NCBI RefSeq assembly: GCF_006496635.1
Contig: NZ_CP022958.1
Coordinates: 3,968,001 to 4,032,000, forward strand
Direction: 5' to 3'
DNA from: Azoarcus sp. DD4
Lineage (GTDB): Bacteria > Pseudomonadota > Gammaproteobacteria > Burkholderiales > Rhodocyclaceae
Length of the DNA: 64,000 bases
Positions 54,084 through 62,487 of this stretch are shown piece by piece. Position 1 is the stretch's first letter. Every line of letters begins with the position of its first letter. The translations under genes were made by a program, and so were the position numbers. A model generated the notes under the pieces. It saw only the letters and a program-made list of their open reading frames with translations. It was not told the DNA's origin and made no database searches.

Positions 54084-54595
54084 GCGTCATGCACGAATCG
54101 CCTTGCACACCTCGCCCGCGCGCCGTCGCGCAGCTGCAGGGCCGGCTCTGCAGCCTTGGCGCCCTGTTGCTGGCCCTGGCCGGCCAGGCCCATGCCATCG
54201 AAGCCCGCGCCCCGGACGTGGACATCTCCGCCCTGCCCGCGCAGCACGGCGAATGGCGCGAGGAAAACCCCTACCGCGGCAATCCGCTCGCCGCGGAGAT
54301 CGGCCGAGCGGCCTTCAACCAGTCGTGCGCAAGCTGCCACGGTGCCGACGCCGACGGCCATGCCGCACCGGCCCCCGACCTGCGCCGGCTCGGCCGCAGC
54401 TGTGCCCGCATCCTCGACACAGACCTGCGCCAGCGCTGCACGCGCGACGTCGATCACTACTTCCGCAGCTCGGTGCAGAAGGGCAAGGTCAAGGTCGGCG
54501 TGGTGCACATGCCGGCCTGGGAAGGCGTGCTCGCACCCGAAGTGGTGTGGGCGATCCGCAGCTTCGTCGAAACCCGCCCGCCGGCGAAGGACTGA
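54077..54595 (+). CDS. Cytochrome c-550 (PedF/ExaB-like), second copy
   Basis: A 172-residue exported monohaem cytochrome. A long N-terminus with a signal peptide (LGALLLALAGQAHA) is followed by the same layout as the cytochrome at 5238: VDISALPAQHGEWREENPYR, haem motif CASCHG, and MPAWEGVLAPEVVWAIRSF. An extra pair of cysteines (SCARI...RCTRD) is inserted in the middle and may form a disulfide. It probably takes electrons from ExaA. Starts at 54077 or 54089 are both possible; the first overlaps the pentapeptide stop. Confidence 0.85.
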   Translation: MVSVMHESPCTPRPRAVAQLQGRLCSLGALLLALAGQAHAIEARAPDVDISALPAQHGEWREENPYRGNPLAAEIGRAAFNQSCASCHGADADGHAAPAPDLRRLGRSCARILDTDLRQRCTRDVDHYFRSSVQKGKVKVGVVHMPAWEGVLAPEVVWAIRSFVETRPPAKD

Positions 54596-54640
54596 GGGCG
54601 CCGCCATGGACTGCCGCCTTACAGCCGACGAGTGCCGCAA

Positions 54641-54674
54641 AGAAAAAAGGCACGGATGCCATCGCACCCGTGCC
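54641..54674 (-). terminator. Intrinsic terminator of the PedH-like gene
   Basis: GGCACGGATGC and GCACCCGTGCC form an 11-bp stem with one mismatch and a 4-nt loop (54649-54674). On the minus strand six T residues follow. It lies 37 nt after the stop of the dehydrogenase at 54711. Confidence 0.82.
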
Positions 54675-54710
54675 CTGAAACGCAGCCGTGGAGGTCGGCC
54701 GCGCGATCGA

Positions 54711-56498
54711 TCACATCTTGTGCAGCTTGAACACCCAGACCGAGCCGCCCTGCTCCAGGTAGTTCACGCGCTGGGCGACGTCGCCACCCCACAGCGGCAC
54801 CGCACCGCCCCAGCCGGACACCACCGCAACGTACTGCTCGCCGCCGTCTTCCCAGGTGACCGGGGGCGCGACCACGCCGGAACCGGTCTGGAAGCTCCAC
54901 AGCTCCTTGCCGGTCTTGGCGTCGAGCGCCTTGAGGAAGCCTTCCGGCGTGCCGTAGAAGGTCAGGCCACCGCCAGTGGTCATCGCGCCGCCCCACAGCG
55001 GAGCGAAGTTCTTGTTTTCCCAGACGATCTTGCCGGACACCGGATCGACCGCACGCAGCGCACCGATGTAGTCCTCGTTGAGCGGCTTGATGGTGAAGCC
55101 GGCGCCGAGGTAGGCCGCGCCCTTCTTGTAGGAGATGGGCTCGTTCCAGATGTCCATGCCCCACTCGTTGGCGGGCACGTAGAACAGGCCGGTCTGCGGG
55201 TTGTAGGCGATCTGCTGCTGGTTCTTGCCGCCGAGGAAGGAAGGCGCGGCGAACACCACCTCGCCCTTCTTGCCGTCGGCACCCTTGGACGGGTCGCCCG
55301 GACGGTTGGCGTCGTCATACACCGGACGGCCGGTCTTGAGGTCGATGCTCTTGGCCCAGGTGATCTTGTTCACGAAGGGGAAGGCATTGAGCAGCTTGCC
55401 GTTGGTACGGTCGAGCACGAAGAAGAAGCCGTTGCGGTCGGCCTTGCCGCCGGCCTTGATGACCTTGCCGTCCTTGCCCTTGTAGTCGAACGAAACGAAT
55501 TCGTTCACGCCGTCGAAGTCCCAGCCGTCGTGCGGCGTGGTCTGGTAGTGCCAGGCGATCTTGCCGGTGTCGGGGTCGATCGCGACGGTGGCGGACGAGT
55601 ACAGGTTGTCGCCGGGGCGCAGGTGACTGTTCCACGGTGCCGGGTTGCCGGTGCCGGCGAAGATCAGGTTGGTTTCGGGGTCGTAGGTGGCGCCCGCCCA
55701 GGTGGCCGCGCCGCCGGTCTTCCACAGGTCGCCCGGCCAGGTCTTGTTGGTGGTGCCGGAAACGCCATTCTCGACGGCCTTGCCTTCGGCGTCGTACTTG
55801 TAACCCATGTGGCCTTCGACCACCGGGCGCACCCAGATCTTCTTGCCGGTCTTGGCGTCGCGCGCCTCGATGCGACCGACCACGCCGAATTCGCCACCCG
55901 ACACGCCGGAGATCACCATGCCCTTGACGATGATCGGGGCCGCGGTCATGGAATAGCCGGCGGCGTAGTCGTCGACCTTCTCCTTCCACACGACCTTGCC
56001 GGTGTCCTTGTTGAGCGCGACCAGCTGCGCATCCAGGGTACCGAAGATCACCAGGTTGTCGTACAGCGCGGCGCCGCGGTTGACCACGTCACAGCAGGGC
56101 ATGATGCCGTCGGGCAGGCGGTGCTCGTACTTCCACAGCTTCTTGCCGGTCTTGACGTCGAGCGCAAAGATGCGGCTGTAGGAGGCGGTGACGAACATCT
56201 TGCCGTCGTGGATCAGCGGCTGCGATTCCTGGCCGCGCTGCTTCTCGCCGCCGAAGGAGAAGGACCATACCGGCACCAGGTTCTTGACGGTGTCGGTGTT
56301 GATCGCGGTGAGCGGGCTGTAGCGCTGGGCCTGCGTGCCCATGCCGAACGTGACGACCTCGCCGGTCGTGGTGGCGTCGTTCAGCACGTCCGCGTCGGTG
56401 ACGTTGGCCGCGCCGGCGTGGGTGACACCCAGCGCCATGAGTGCTGCAGCAACGGCGGTCAGCACCACGCGTTTTGCGGGCTGTCGAGTCTTCTCCAT
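54711..56498 (-). CDS. pedH: PQQ-dependent alcohol dehydrogenase, lanthanide-type (PedH-like)
   Basis: A 595-residue periplasmic quinoprotein with a signal peptide (about 1-31). The vicinal disulfide is Cys135-Cys136. The predicted catalytic Asp327 lies in PHDGWDFDGVNE, and the residue two positions on is Asp329. This extra Asp is the established mark of lanthanide-dependent enzymes (XoxF, PedH). The propeller repeats are intact (ALDAKTGKELWSFQTGSG). A strong CAAGGAGG site precedes the ATG at 56498. A sigma-54 promoter (56581-56596) drives it, and an intrinsic terminator ends it, so it is a single-gene unit divergent from the SoxYZ-like carrier operon. Metal use is inferred from the residue. 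Confidence 0.9.
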   Translation of the reverse strand: MEKTRQPAKRVVLTAVAAALMALGVTHAGAANVTDADVLNDATTTGEVVTFGMGTQAQRYSPLTAINTDTVKNLVPVWSFSFGGEKQRGQESQPLIHDGKMFVTASYSRIFALDVKTGKKLWKYEHRLPDGIMPCCDVVNRGAALYDNLVIFGTLDAQLVALNKDTGKVVWKEKVDDYAAGYSMTAAPIIVKGMVISGVSGGEFGVVGRIEARDAKTGKKIWVRPVVEGHMGYKYDAEGKAVENGVSGTTNKTWPGDLWKTGGAATWAGATYDPETNLIFAGTGNPAPWNSHLRPGDNLYSSATVAIDPDTGKIAWHYQTTPHDGWDFDGVNEFVSFDYKGKDGKVIKAGGKADRNGFFFVLDRTNGKLLNAFPFVNKITWAKSIDLKTGRPVYDDANRPGDPSKGADGKKGEVVFAAPSFLGGKNQQQIAYNPQTGLFYVPANEWGMDIWNEPISYKKGAAYLGAGFTIKPLNEDYIGALRAVDPVSGKIVWENKNFAPLWGGAMTTGGGLTFYGTPEGFLKALDAKTGKELWSFQTGSGVVAPPVTWEDGGEQYVAVVSGWGGAVPLWGGDVAQRVNYLEQGGSVWVFKLHKM

Positions 56499-56580
56499 TA
56501 TTCCTCCTTGATGTCTCGGTAGTGTTTCGGTGATCGCGGTTGTTGGGAGCGAGTCGGCCCGGCGATCCCGGCACTTCTTC

Positions 56581-56596
56581 TGCAAAGGGCATGCCA
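56581..56596 (-). promoter_or_regulatory. Sigma-54 promoter of the PedH-like gene
   Basis: On the minus strand TGGCATG-CCCT-TTGCA fits the -24/-12 consensus with exact spacing, 83 nt upstream of the start. The 305-nt gap 56499-56803 contains this promoter, a divergent sigma-54 promoter and the shared array between them; no gene was seen in it. Confidence 0.85.
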
Positions 56597-56659
56597 CGGC
56601 GCTGAGTGCGCAATTCGTTATAGCTCGGCCAGCGCCAGCGACAACTGTAGATGCCGACC

Positions 56660-56695
56660 TGTACCAAATGACGCCACCTGCTCCAAAAATGAACA
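56660..56695. promoter_or_regulatory. Two direct repeats with 19-nt period between divergent sigma-54 promoters
   Basis: TGTACCAAATGACGCCA (56660-56676) and TGCTCCAAAAATGAACA (56679-56695) start exactly 19 nt apart. They lie 64-99 bp upstream of the minus-strand promoter and 42-77 bp upstream of the plus-strand one, so one activator could serve both. Confidence 0.62.
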
Positions 56696-56736
56696 GCACA
56701 ATGCCGAACACCCCGATACAACGGGACACCGGCTGA

Positions 56737-56752
56737 TGGCACGCTGCTTGCG
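56737..56752 (+). promoter_or_regulatory. Sigma-54 promoter of the SoxYZ-like carrier operon
   Basis: TGGCACG-CTGC-TTGCG has the -24/-12 consensus and exact spacing and lies 52 nt upstream of the carrier gene start. Confidence 0.87.
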
Positions 56753-56803
56753 TTTCTGTACATCAAGAAACGGCGCGACCAAGATCGCGCTTCGGAGGAG
56801 ACC

Positions 56804-57586
56804 ATGAAGCTGTTTGCTGCCCTTGCCGCGGCGGCGCTCACCCTGCTCGGACCGGGCATGGCGGGCGCCGCCGCACAGACCACGCCGCCCGCGCCCGACC
56901 CGCTCGGTTCGGCGCGCTGGACCGACATGAAGCGGGAGTTCTTCCGCGACGCCCGCGTCGAGTTCGACGCGCGGGTCAAGGTCAGCGGCCCCGACATCGC
57001 CGAAGATCCGCTCAACGTGCCGATCAGCGTGGATGCCTCGGCCCTGCCGGGCGTGGAAGAAGTGCTGGTGTTCGCCGACTTCAACCCCATCGTCAAGGCG
57101 TTGCGCTTCCTGCCGGCCAGTGCCCAGGCCAGCCTCGGCTTCCGCCTCAAGCTGCAGCAATCGACCCCGGTGCGGGCCGCGGCACGCACCGCCGACGGCG
57201 TGTGGCACGTCGGCGGTACCTGGGTCACCACCACCGGCGGCGGCTGTACCCTGCCCTCCACCGGTTCGGCCGCGCCGGAATGGCAGCAGCGCCTCAACGA
57301 AGTCTCGGGCCGTGTCTGGCCGCTGCTGCGCGGCGGCGAACGCCTGCGCCTGCGCGTGATCCATCCGATGGACACCGGCCTGGCTGCCAGCATCCCCATC
57401 TTCCACATCGAGGATCTGCTGGTGAGCGACGCCGCCGGCCGCAGGCTGATCGAGATCCAGCCCTACGCCCCGGTGGCCGAAAACCCCATCTTCACCATCG
57501 ACCTGCCCGCCGGCGGCAGCGGGCCGCTGCGCATCAGCGGCCGCGACAACAACGGCAACCGCATCAAGGCCGAGGTGGCGCGATGA
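56804..57586 (+). CDS. Quinoprotein-dehydrogenase-associated SoxYZ-like carrier
   Basis: A 260-residue exported protein (signal peptide about 1-24). It joins a SoxY-like domain and a SoxZ-like domain in one chain. The SoxY half ends in TTTGGGCTLPSTG with Cys148, matching the swinging-arm Cys of SoxY but placed internally; the C-terminal half (PIFHIEDLLVSDAAGRRLIE) is SoxZ-like. These fusions occur next to PQQ dehydrogenases, where they may carry a covalently bound intermediate; the cargo is unknown. GGAGGAG precedes the ATG. It heads a five-gene plus-strand series and overlaps the hydrolase gene by 4 nt. Confidence 0.87.
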   Translation: MKLFAALAAAALTLLGPGMAGAAAQTTPPAPDPLGSARWTDMKREFFRDARVEFDARVKVSGPDIAEDPLNVPISVDASALPGVEEVLVFADFNPIVKALRFLPASAQASLGFRLKLQQSTPVRAAARTADGVWHVGGTWVTTTGGGCTLPSTGSAAPEWQQRLNEVSGRVWPLLRGGERLRLRVIHPMDTGLAASIPIFHIEDLLVSDAAGRRLIEIQPYAPVAENPIFTIDLPAGGSGPLRISGRDNNGNRIKAEVAR

Positions 57587-58584
57587 GCGCGCTGCACACC
57601 CTGCGCCGCGCCGTCGTCGGCACGCTCACCATCGCCGCGGCGGGTGCCGGCACCGCGCTCGCGCTGCACGCGGTGGCCGTGCCCGCTGCCGAACCCAAGG
57701 CCGCGGCCGCCTTCGACTACCAGTTGCAGCCGCGCCGCATCGCCGACGGCGTGTATGTGCTGGTCGGCCGGCGCGAGGACTTCTCCTTCGCCAACGGCGG
57801 CAACATCGTCAACACCGGCTTCATCGTCGGCGACACCGGTGTGGTGGTGATCGACACCGGCAGCTCCCGGCGCTACGGCGACCAGCTGCGGGCCGCCATC
57901 GCCCGCATCACCACACTGCCGGTGGTGCTGGTCATCAACACCCACCACCACCCCGACCACTTCCTCGGCAACCAGGGCTTTGATGCCGGCACGCTGGCCG
58001 CGCTGCCCGCGACCACCGCCGGCATCGTGTCCGAGGGCAAGGCCTTCACCGACAACATGTACCGCCTCAACGGCGACTGGATGCGCGACACCGAACCGGT
58101 TGCGCCGCAGCGCGCACTGCAGGCCGGCCCGCTCACCGTCGCCGGCCGCAACCTCGAACTGATCGCCGCCGACGGCCACACCGCCGCCGACCTCGCGGTG
58201 CTGGACCGCAGGAGCGGCGTACTGTTCGCCGGCGATCTCGTCTTCCACGACCGCGCACCGACCACGCCGCACGCCCACATCGGGCCCTGGCTGGCCGCGC
58301 TCGACCGCCTCGAAAAGCTCGGCTTCCGCCAGTTGGTGCCCGGCCACGGCGAGGTCGCCAGCGACGCCGGCCCGATCCGCCAGACCCGCCGCTACCTGCA
58401 GTGGCTGGCCGCGACCATCGCCGAGGGCGCGGGCAACGGCCTCGACATGCCCGAGATGCTCGCCCGCCCGCTGCCGGCCGAATTCGCCGGCATGGCGCTG
58501 GCAGACGTCGAGTACCGACGCAGCGTCACCCATCTCTTCCCGCAAGCAGAGCAGGCCGCACTGGAGGCGGCCGGACGGCGCTGA
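57583..58584 (+). CDS. Quinoprotein-associated zinc metallohydrolase (MBL fold)
   Basis: A 333-residue exported metallo-beta-lactamase-fold enzyme (signal region about 1-36). The zinc ligands are in THHHPDH (H121, H123, D125, H126), DGHT (H199) and PGHGE (H255), with the bridging Asp in FAGDLVFHD. It resembles SoxH and PqqB-like hydrolases found in quinoprotein relay clusters. It is translationally coupled to the SoxYZ-like carrier and could cleave a thioester or similar bond on its Cys148. That pairing is inference. Confidence 0.87.
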   Translation: MSALHTLRRAVVGTLTIAAAGAGTALALHAVAVPAAEPKAAAAFDYQLQPRRIADGVYVLVGRREDFSFANGGNIVNTGFIVGDTGVVVIDTGSSRRYGDQLRAAIARITTLPVVLVINTHHHPDHFLGNQGFDAGTLAALPATTAGIVSEGKAFTDNMYRLNGDWMRDTEPVAPQRALQAGPLTVAGRNLELIAADGHTAADLAVLDRRSGVLFAGDLVFHDRAPTTPHAHIGPWLAALDRLEKLGFRQLVPGHGEVASDAGPIRQTRRYLQWLAATIAEGAGNGLDMPEMLARPLPAEFAGMALADVEYRRSVTHLFPQAEQAALEAAGRR

Positions 58585-58627
58585 GCGCCGCCCGCGTTCA
58601 CAGGCATCCTCCAGGAAATTTGCATCG

Positions 58628-61051
58628 ATGAAACCCGACACCGTCCGCCGCCACGCCTTCACCCGCAGGCCACTGGCACTCGCCGTGGCTGCGCTCTTTC
58701 CGCTCGGCAGCGCCTTCGCCGCCGAGCCCGCCGTCGAAGCCACGCTGGCCCGCGTCGATGTCGTCGCCGTCGCCCCGCTGCCCGGCCTCGACCAGCCCCG
58801 CGACCGGGTGCCGTCCAATGTGCAGACCGCCGACGCCGCAGCGTTGCGCGCCAAGCAGAGCATCGCCCTGCCGGACTTCCTCGGCGACCGCCTGCCGGGG
58901 GTGAACATCAACGAAATCCAGGGCAATCCCTTCCAGCCCGACGTGAACTACCGCGGCTTCTCCGCCTCGCCGCTGCTCGGCACGCCGCAGGGCCTGTCGG
59001 TGTATCTGGACGGCGTGCGGGTGAACGAGCCTTTCGGCGATACGGTGAACTGGGACCTGATCCCGCAGCTGGCGCTCGACAGCGTGACCCTGCTGCCCGG
59101 CTCCAACCCGCTCTACGGGCTCAACACCCTGGGCGGTGCGCTGGCGCTGCGCACCAAGAACGGCTTCGACCATCCCGGCGGCGAAGCGCAGGTGATGTGG
59201 GGCTCGTTCGAGCGCCGCAGCCTGGAGGTGGAACACGGCGGCAGCCACGGCGACACCGGCTACTACGTCGCCGCCAACCTGTTCGAAGAGGACGGCTGGC
59301 GCGACCGCTCGCCCTCGGAAGTGCGCCAGTTCTTCGGCAAGCTCACCCAGCGCTTCGAGCGCGGCGAGCTCGACCTCACCCTGATGCACGCCGACACCGA
59401 CCTCACCGGCAACGGCCTGGCGCCCGAATCCATGCTGGAGCGCCGCCGCCGCGAGATCTTCACCCACCCCGACAATACCCGTAACGACATGGGCATGGTC
59501 GCGCTGTCCGGCCGCTACTGGATAGACGAGCGCAACACGCTGTCGGCCTCGGTCTATCACCGCGAAACGCTGACCCGCACGCTCAACGGCGACGGCAACG
59601 ACGACTTCGAGGAAGGCCCCAACGACGGCGACTGCGACCCGGGCGACTTCGACGCCGGCTCCGCCGAGGAGGCGCAGTGCGCCGCCGCCGGCGCTGCGGG
59701 CGGCCTCAATGCGGAGACCGGCGTGAACAACCGCACTCGCAACAAGCAGCGCGCGCGCGGCCTGGCCCTGCAGTGGAGCCACGAAGGCGAGCGCAACCAG
59801 TTCGCACTCGGCTTCAGCCACGACCGCAGCAACAGCCGCTTCACGCAGACCAGCCAGCTCGGCCTGCTCGACGCCAGCCGCGGCGTGATGCCCACCGACG
59901 ACATCGAGCTGGAGAACAGCCTCGACGGCGAAACCCGCAGCAGCAGCGTCTATGTCGCCGACACCTTCGCGCTGACCCCGGCGCTGCACCTGACCGCTTC
60001 GGCGCGCTACAACCACACCCGCGTCATCAACAGCGACCGCCTCGACCCGACGCCGCCCAACCTCGACGGCGACTTCACCTACCGCAAGCTCAACCCGGCG
60101 CTGGGGCTGACCTGGCAGGCCAACGACCGCCTCACGGTGTACGGCGGCTACTCGCAGGGCAACCGGGCGCCCTCGCCGATAGAGCTCGGCTGCGCCGACC
60201 CGGCCAATCCCTGCACCCTGCCCAATGCGCTCGCCGCCGACCCCTTCCTCAAGCAGGTGGTCACCCGCACGTTCGAACTCGGGGTGCGCGGCGGCCTGCC
60301 CGGCCTGCTCGGCGACAGCCTGCGCTGGAATGCCGGCGTGTATCGCAGCGTCAATCACGACGACATCCTCTTCGTCGGCACCTCGACCAGCGCCGGCTAC
60401 TTCACCAACTTCGGCCGCACCCGCCGCCAGGGCGCGGAGCTGGGGCTGTCCGGCAAGCACCGCGGCCTCGACTGGGCGCTCAACTACAACTACGTGCAGG
60501 CGACCTTCCAGTCCTCGGCCTGCATCCTGGCCGAGAACAACAGCTCGCGCGGCCAGTCGGCCGAATGCACCGACGAAGGCCAGGACGACGAGATCCTGGT
60601 GAAGCGCGGCGACCGCATGCCGGGCATCCCGGCGCACAGCCTCAAGCTGATGCTGTCGTGGCAGGCGACCGAAGCGTTGCGCGTGGGTGCCGACTTCGTC
60701 GCCTTCTCCTCGCAGTACGCCCGCGGCAACGAGAACAACCGCCACCGCGCGGGCGAGGTGACCGACGCCTTCGGCGAAACGCGCAATTTCGAAGGCAGCG
60801 GCAAGATCGCCGGCTACTCCGTACTCAACCTCAACGCCGACTACACGCTGGGCGGCGGCTGGACGCTGTTCGGCCGCATCAACAACGTCTTCGACCGCAA
60901 GTACTCGACGGGTGGCGCGCTGGCCGAGAACCCCTTCGACGCCGGCGGCACCTTCCAGACCGACTCCGGCGACTGGGCGCGCGAAACCTTCTACGCCCCC
61001 GGCGCGCCGCGCGCCGGCTGGGTCGGCCTGCGTTACCGCTGGGGAGCCTGA
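58628..61051 (+). CDS. TonB-dependent outer-membrane receptor with acidic insertion
   Basis: An 807-residue receptor. Signal peptide about 1-32; plug domain about 60-175 (IALPDFLGDRLPGVNINEIQ; NPLYGLNTLGGALAL); then a 22-strand barrel ending in an aromatic-rich C-terminus (GWVGLRYRWGA). Residues 320-348 form an acidic insertion (NGDGNDDFEEGPNDGDCDPG) with spacing like a calcium or lanthanide loop. It lies between the SoxYZ-like/hydrolase pair and a two-component system, in a block with a lanthanide-type dehydrogenase. It may import a metal chelate, a lanthanide carrier or PQQ; sequence does not decide. The start follows CCAGGAAAT. Confidence 0.85.
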   Translation: MKPDTVRRHAFTRRPLALAVAALFPLGSAFAAEPAVEATLARVDVVAVAPLPGLDQPRDRVPSNVQTADAAALRAKQSIALPDFLGDRLPGVNINEIQGNPFQPDVNYRGFSASPLLGTPQGLSVYLDGVRVNEPFGDTVNWDLIPQLALDSVTLLPGSNPLYGLNTLGGALALRTKNGFDHPGGEAQVMWGSFERRSLEVEHGGSHGDTGYYVAANLFEEDGWRDRSPSEVRQFFGKLTQRFERGELDLTLMHADTDLTGNGLAPESMLERRRREIFTHPDNTRNDMGMVALSGRYWIDERNTLSASVYHRETLTRTLNGDGNDDFEEGPNDGDCDPGDFDAGSAEEAQCAAAGAAGGLNAETGVNNRTRNKQRARGLALQWSHEGERNQFALGFSHDRSNSRFTQTSQLGLLDASRGVMPTDDIELENSLDGETRSSSVYVADTFALTPALHLTASARYNHTRVINSDRLDPTPPNLDGDFTYRKLNPALGLTWQANDRLTVYGGYSQGNRAPSPIELGCADPANPCTLPNALAADPFLKQVVTRTFELGVRGGLPGLLGDSLRWNAGVYRSVNHDDILFVGTSTSAGYFTNFGRTRRQGAELGLSGKHRGLDWALNYNYVQATFQSSACILAENNSSRGQSAECTDEGQDDEILVKRGDRMPGIPAHSLKLMLSWQATEALRVGADFVAFSSQYARGNENNRHRAGEVTDAFGETRNFEGSGKIAGYSVLNLNADYTLGGGWTLFGRINNVFDRKYSTGGALAENPFDAGGTFQTDSGDWARETFYAPGAPRAGWVGLRYRWGA

Positions 61052-61056
61052 CCGCC

Positions 61057-62487
61057 ATGACCCGCCTGCCCAACCTGCGCCGCCCGGCGCCCAGCCTGCA
61101 AGCCCGCGTCAGCCTGGTGCTGTGCGGCCTGTTCGCCGCCCTGCTGCTGGTCGGCGCGCTCGAATGGGTGCGCGAGACGCGCAGCGCCATCCACGAGGAA
61201 ACCGAGGCCGCCAGCCGGGTCGCCGGTCAGTGGCTGACGGTGCTGGCGCGCGAGACCGAGCGCGACCCGGCCCACGGCGGCGAGCGCCTGATGGCCTACC
61301 TGCGCGAAGTCGGCCGCCTGCGCGCCAACGTGGTCGAGGTGGTCGCCGCCGATGGCAGCACCCTTTACCGCTCACCCGCGCCCACCTACAAGGCCGGCCG
61401 CGACGCGCCCGCCTGGTTCGCCGCCCGGCTGACACCGGTACAGATGGAACGCCGCTTCGACGCCGGCGCGCAACAGCTGGTACTGCGCACCGACGCCTCG
61501 CGCTCGGTGCTCGACGCCTGGGACGAACTGGTGGCGATGTCGGGCTGGGCACTGGCCGCGCTGGCGCTGCTCGCCTTCGCCTGCCACCGCGCGCTGCGCC
61601 GCGCGCTGGCGCCGCTGCACGCGATCGACGTCGCGCTCGCCCGCGGTGCCGACGGCCACTTCGACCGCCGCCTGCCGACGCTGGCCGCGCCGGAACTCGA
61701 CCGTCTGGCGCAAACCTACAACCGGCTGGCCGAACGGCTGGACGACACCCTGGCCGACAACCAGCGCCTGGAACAGGACCAGCGCTTCGCCCGCGCCATC
61801 CAGGCCCGGCTGGAAGAAGAGCGTCGCGCCATCGCCCGCGAGCTGCACGACGAACTTGCCCAGGGCATCACCGCGGTGCGCGCCATCGCCGGCGCCATCG
61901 GCCAGCGCAGCGAAGACCAGCCCGGCATCCACGGCAGCGCCCAGGCCATCGTCGCGATGACCGGCCAGATGCAGGACGGCGTGCGCGCCATCCTGCATCG
62001 CCTGCGCCCGCCCACCGTCGCCGAAGGCAGCCGCATCGACCAGGCGGTGATCAGTTGGTGCGCGCAGTGGGGCGCGCTCTACCCGCAGATCCGGGTCGAG
62101 TGTCGCGCCGAGGCGCCGCAAGGCGAGGTCAGCGACGGCGTGGCGCTGACGGTGCAGCGCCTGCTGCAGGAAAGCCTGACCAATGTCGCCCGCCACGCTG
62201 GCGCCAGCATGGTCGAAGTGCGGCTCGCCTGTGCCGCCGACGCCATCGAGCTGGCCGTCACCGACAACGGCCGCGGCCTCGTCGGTGCAGACGGCGACAA
62301 ACCGCGCTTCGGGCTGACCGGCATGCACGAACGCGTGCTTGAACTGGGCGGCGAAATCCATTTCGAAGCTGCCCCGGCCGGCGGCCTGCGCGTACGCGCC
62401 CGCCTGCCGCTGGCGGCCACCGCAGCAAATGCCGGCTGCGCCACCGACAGCCGTCCCGGCCCGATGACCAAGGAGCTGCCCGCATGA
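61057..62487 (+). CDS. Sensor histidine kinase (HisKA_3 type), second system
   Basis: A 476-residue membrane kinase with helices at about 19-38 and 165-185, a periplasmic sensor between, a HAMP segment (ALAPLHAIDVALARGADGHF), H-box EEERRAIARELHDELAQGIT and an ATPase end (DNGRGL; FGLTGMHERVLELGGE). It starts 5 nt after the TonB receptor stop, so it belongs to the same operon. It overlaps its response regulator by 4 nt. The layout resembles the kinase at 49957. Confidence 0.88.
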   Translation: MTRLPNLRRPAPSLQARVSLVLCGLFAALLLVGALEWVRETRSAIHEETEAASRVAGQWLTVLARETERDPAHGGERLMAYLREVGRLRANVVEVVAADGSTLYRSPAPTYKAGRDAPAWFAARLTPVQMERRFDAGAQQLVLRTDASRSVLDAWDELVAMSGWALAALALLAFACHRALRRALAPLHAIDVALARGADGHFDRRLPTLAAPELDRLAQTYNRLAERLDDTLADNQRLEQDQRFARAIQARLEEERRAIARELHDELAQGITAVRAIAGAIGQRSEDQPGIHGSAQAIVAMTGQMQDGVRAILHRLRPPTVAEGSRIDQAVISWCAQWGALYPQIRVECRAEAPQGEVSDGVALTVQRLLQESLTNVARHAGASMVEVRLACAADAIELAVTDNGRGLVGADGDKPRFGLTGMHERVLELGGEIHFEAAPAGGLRVRARLPLAATAANAGCATDSRPGPMTKELPA

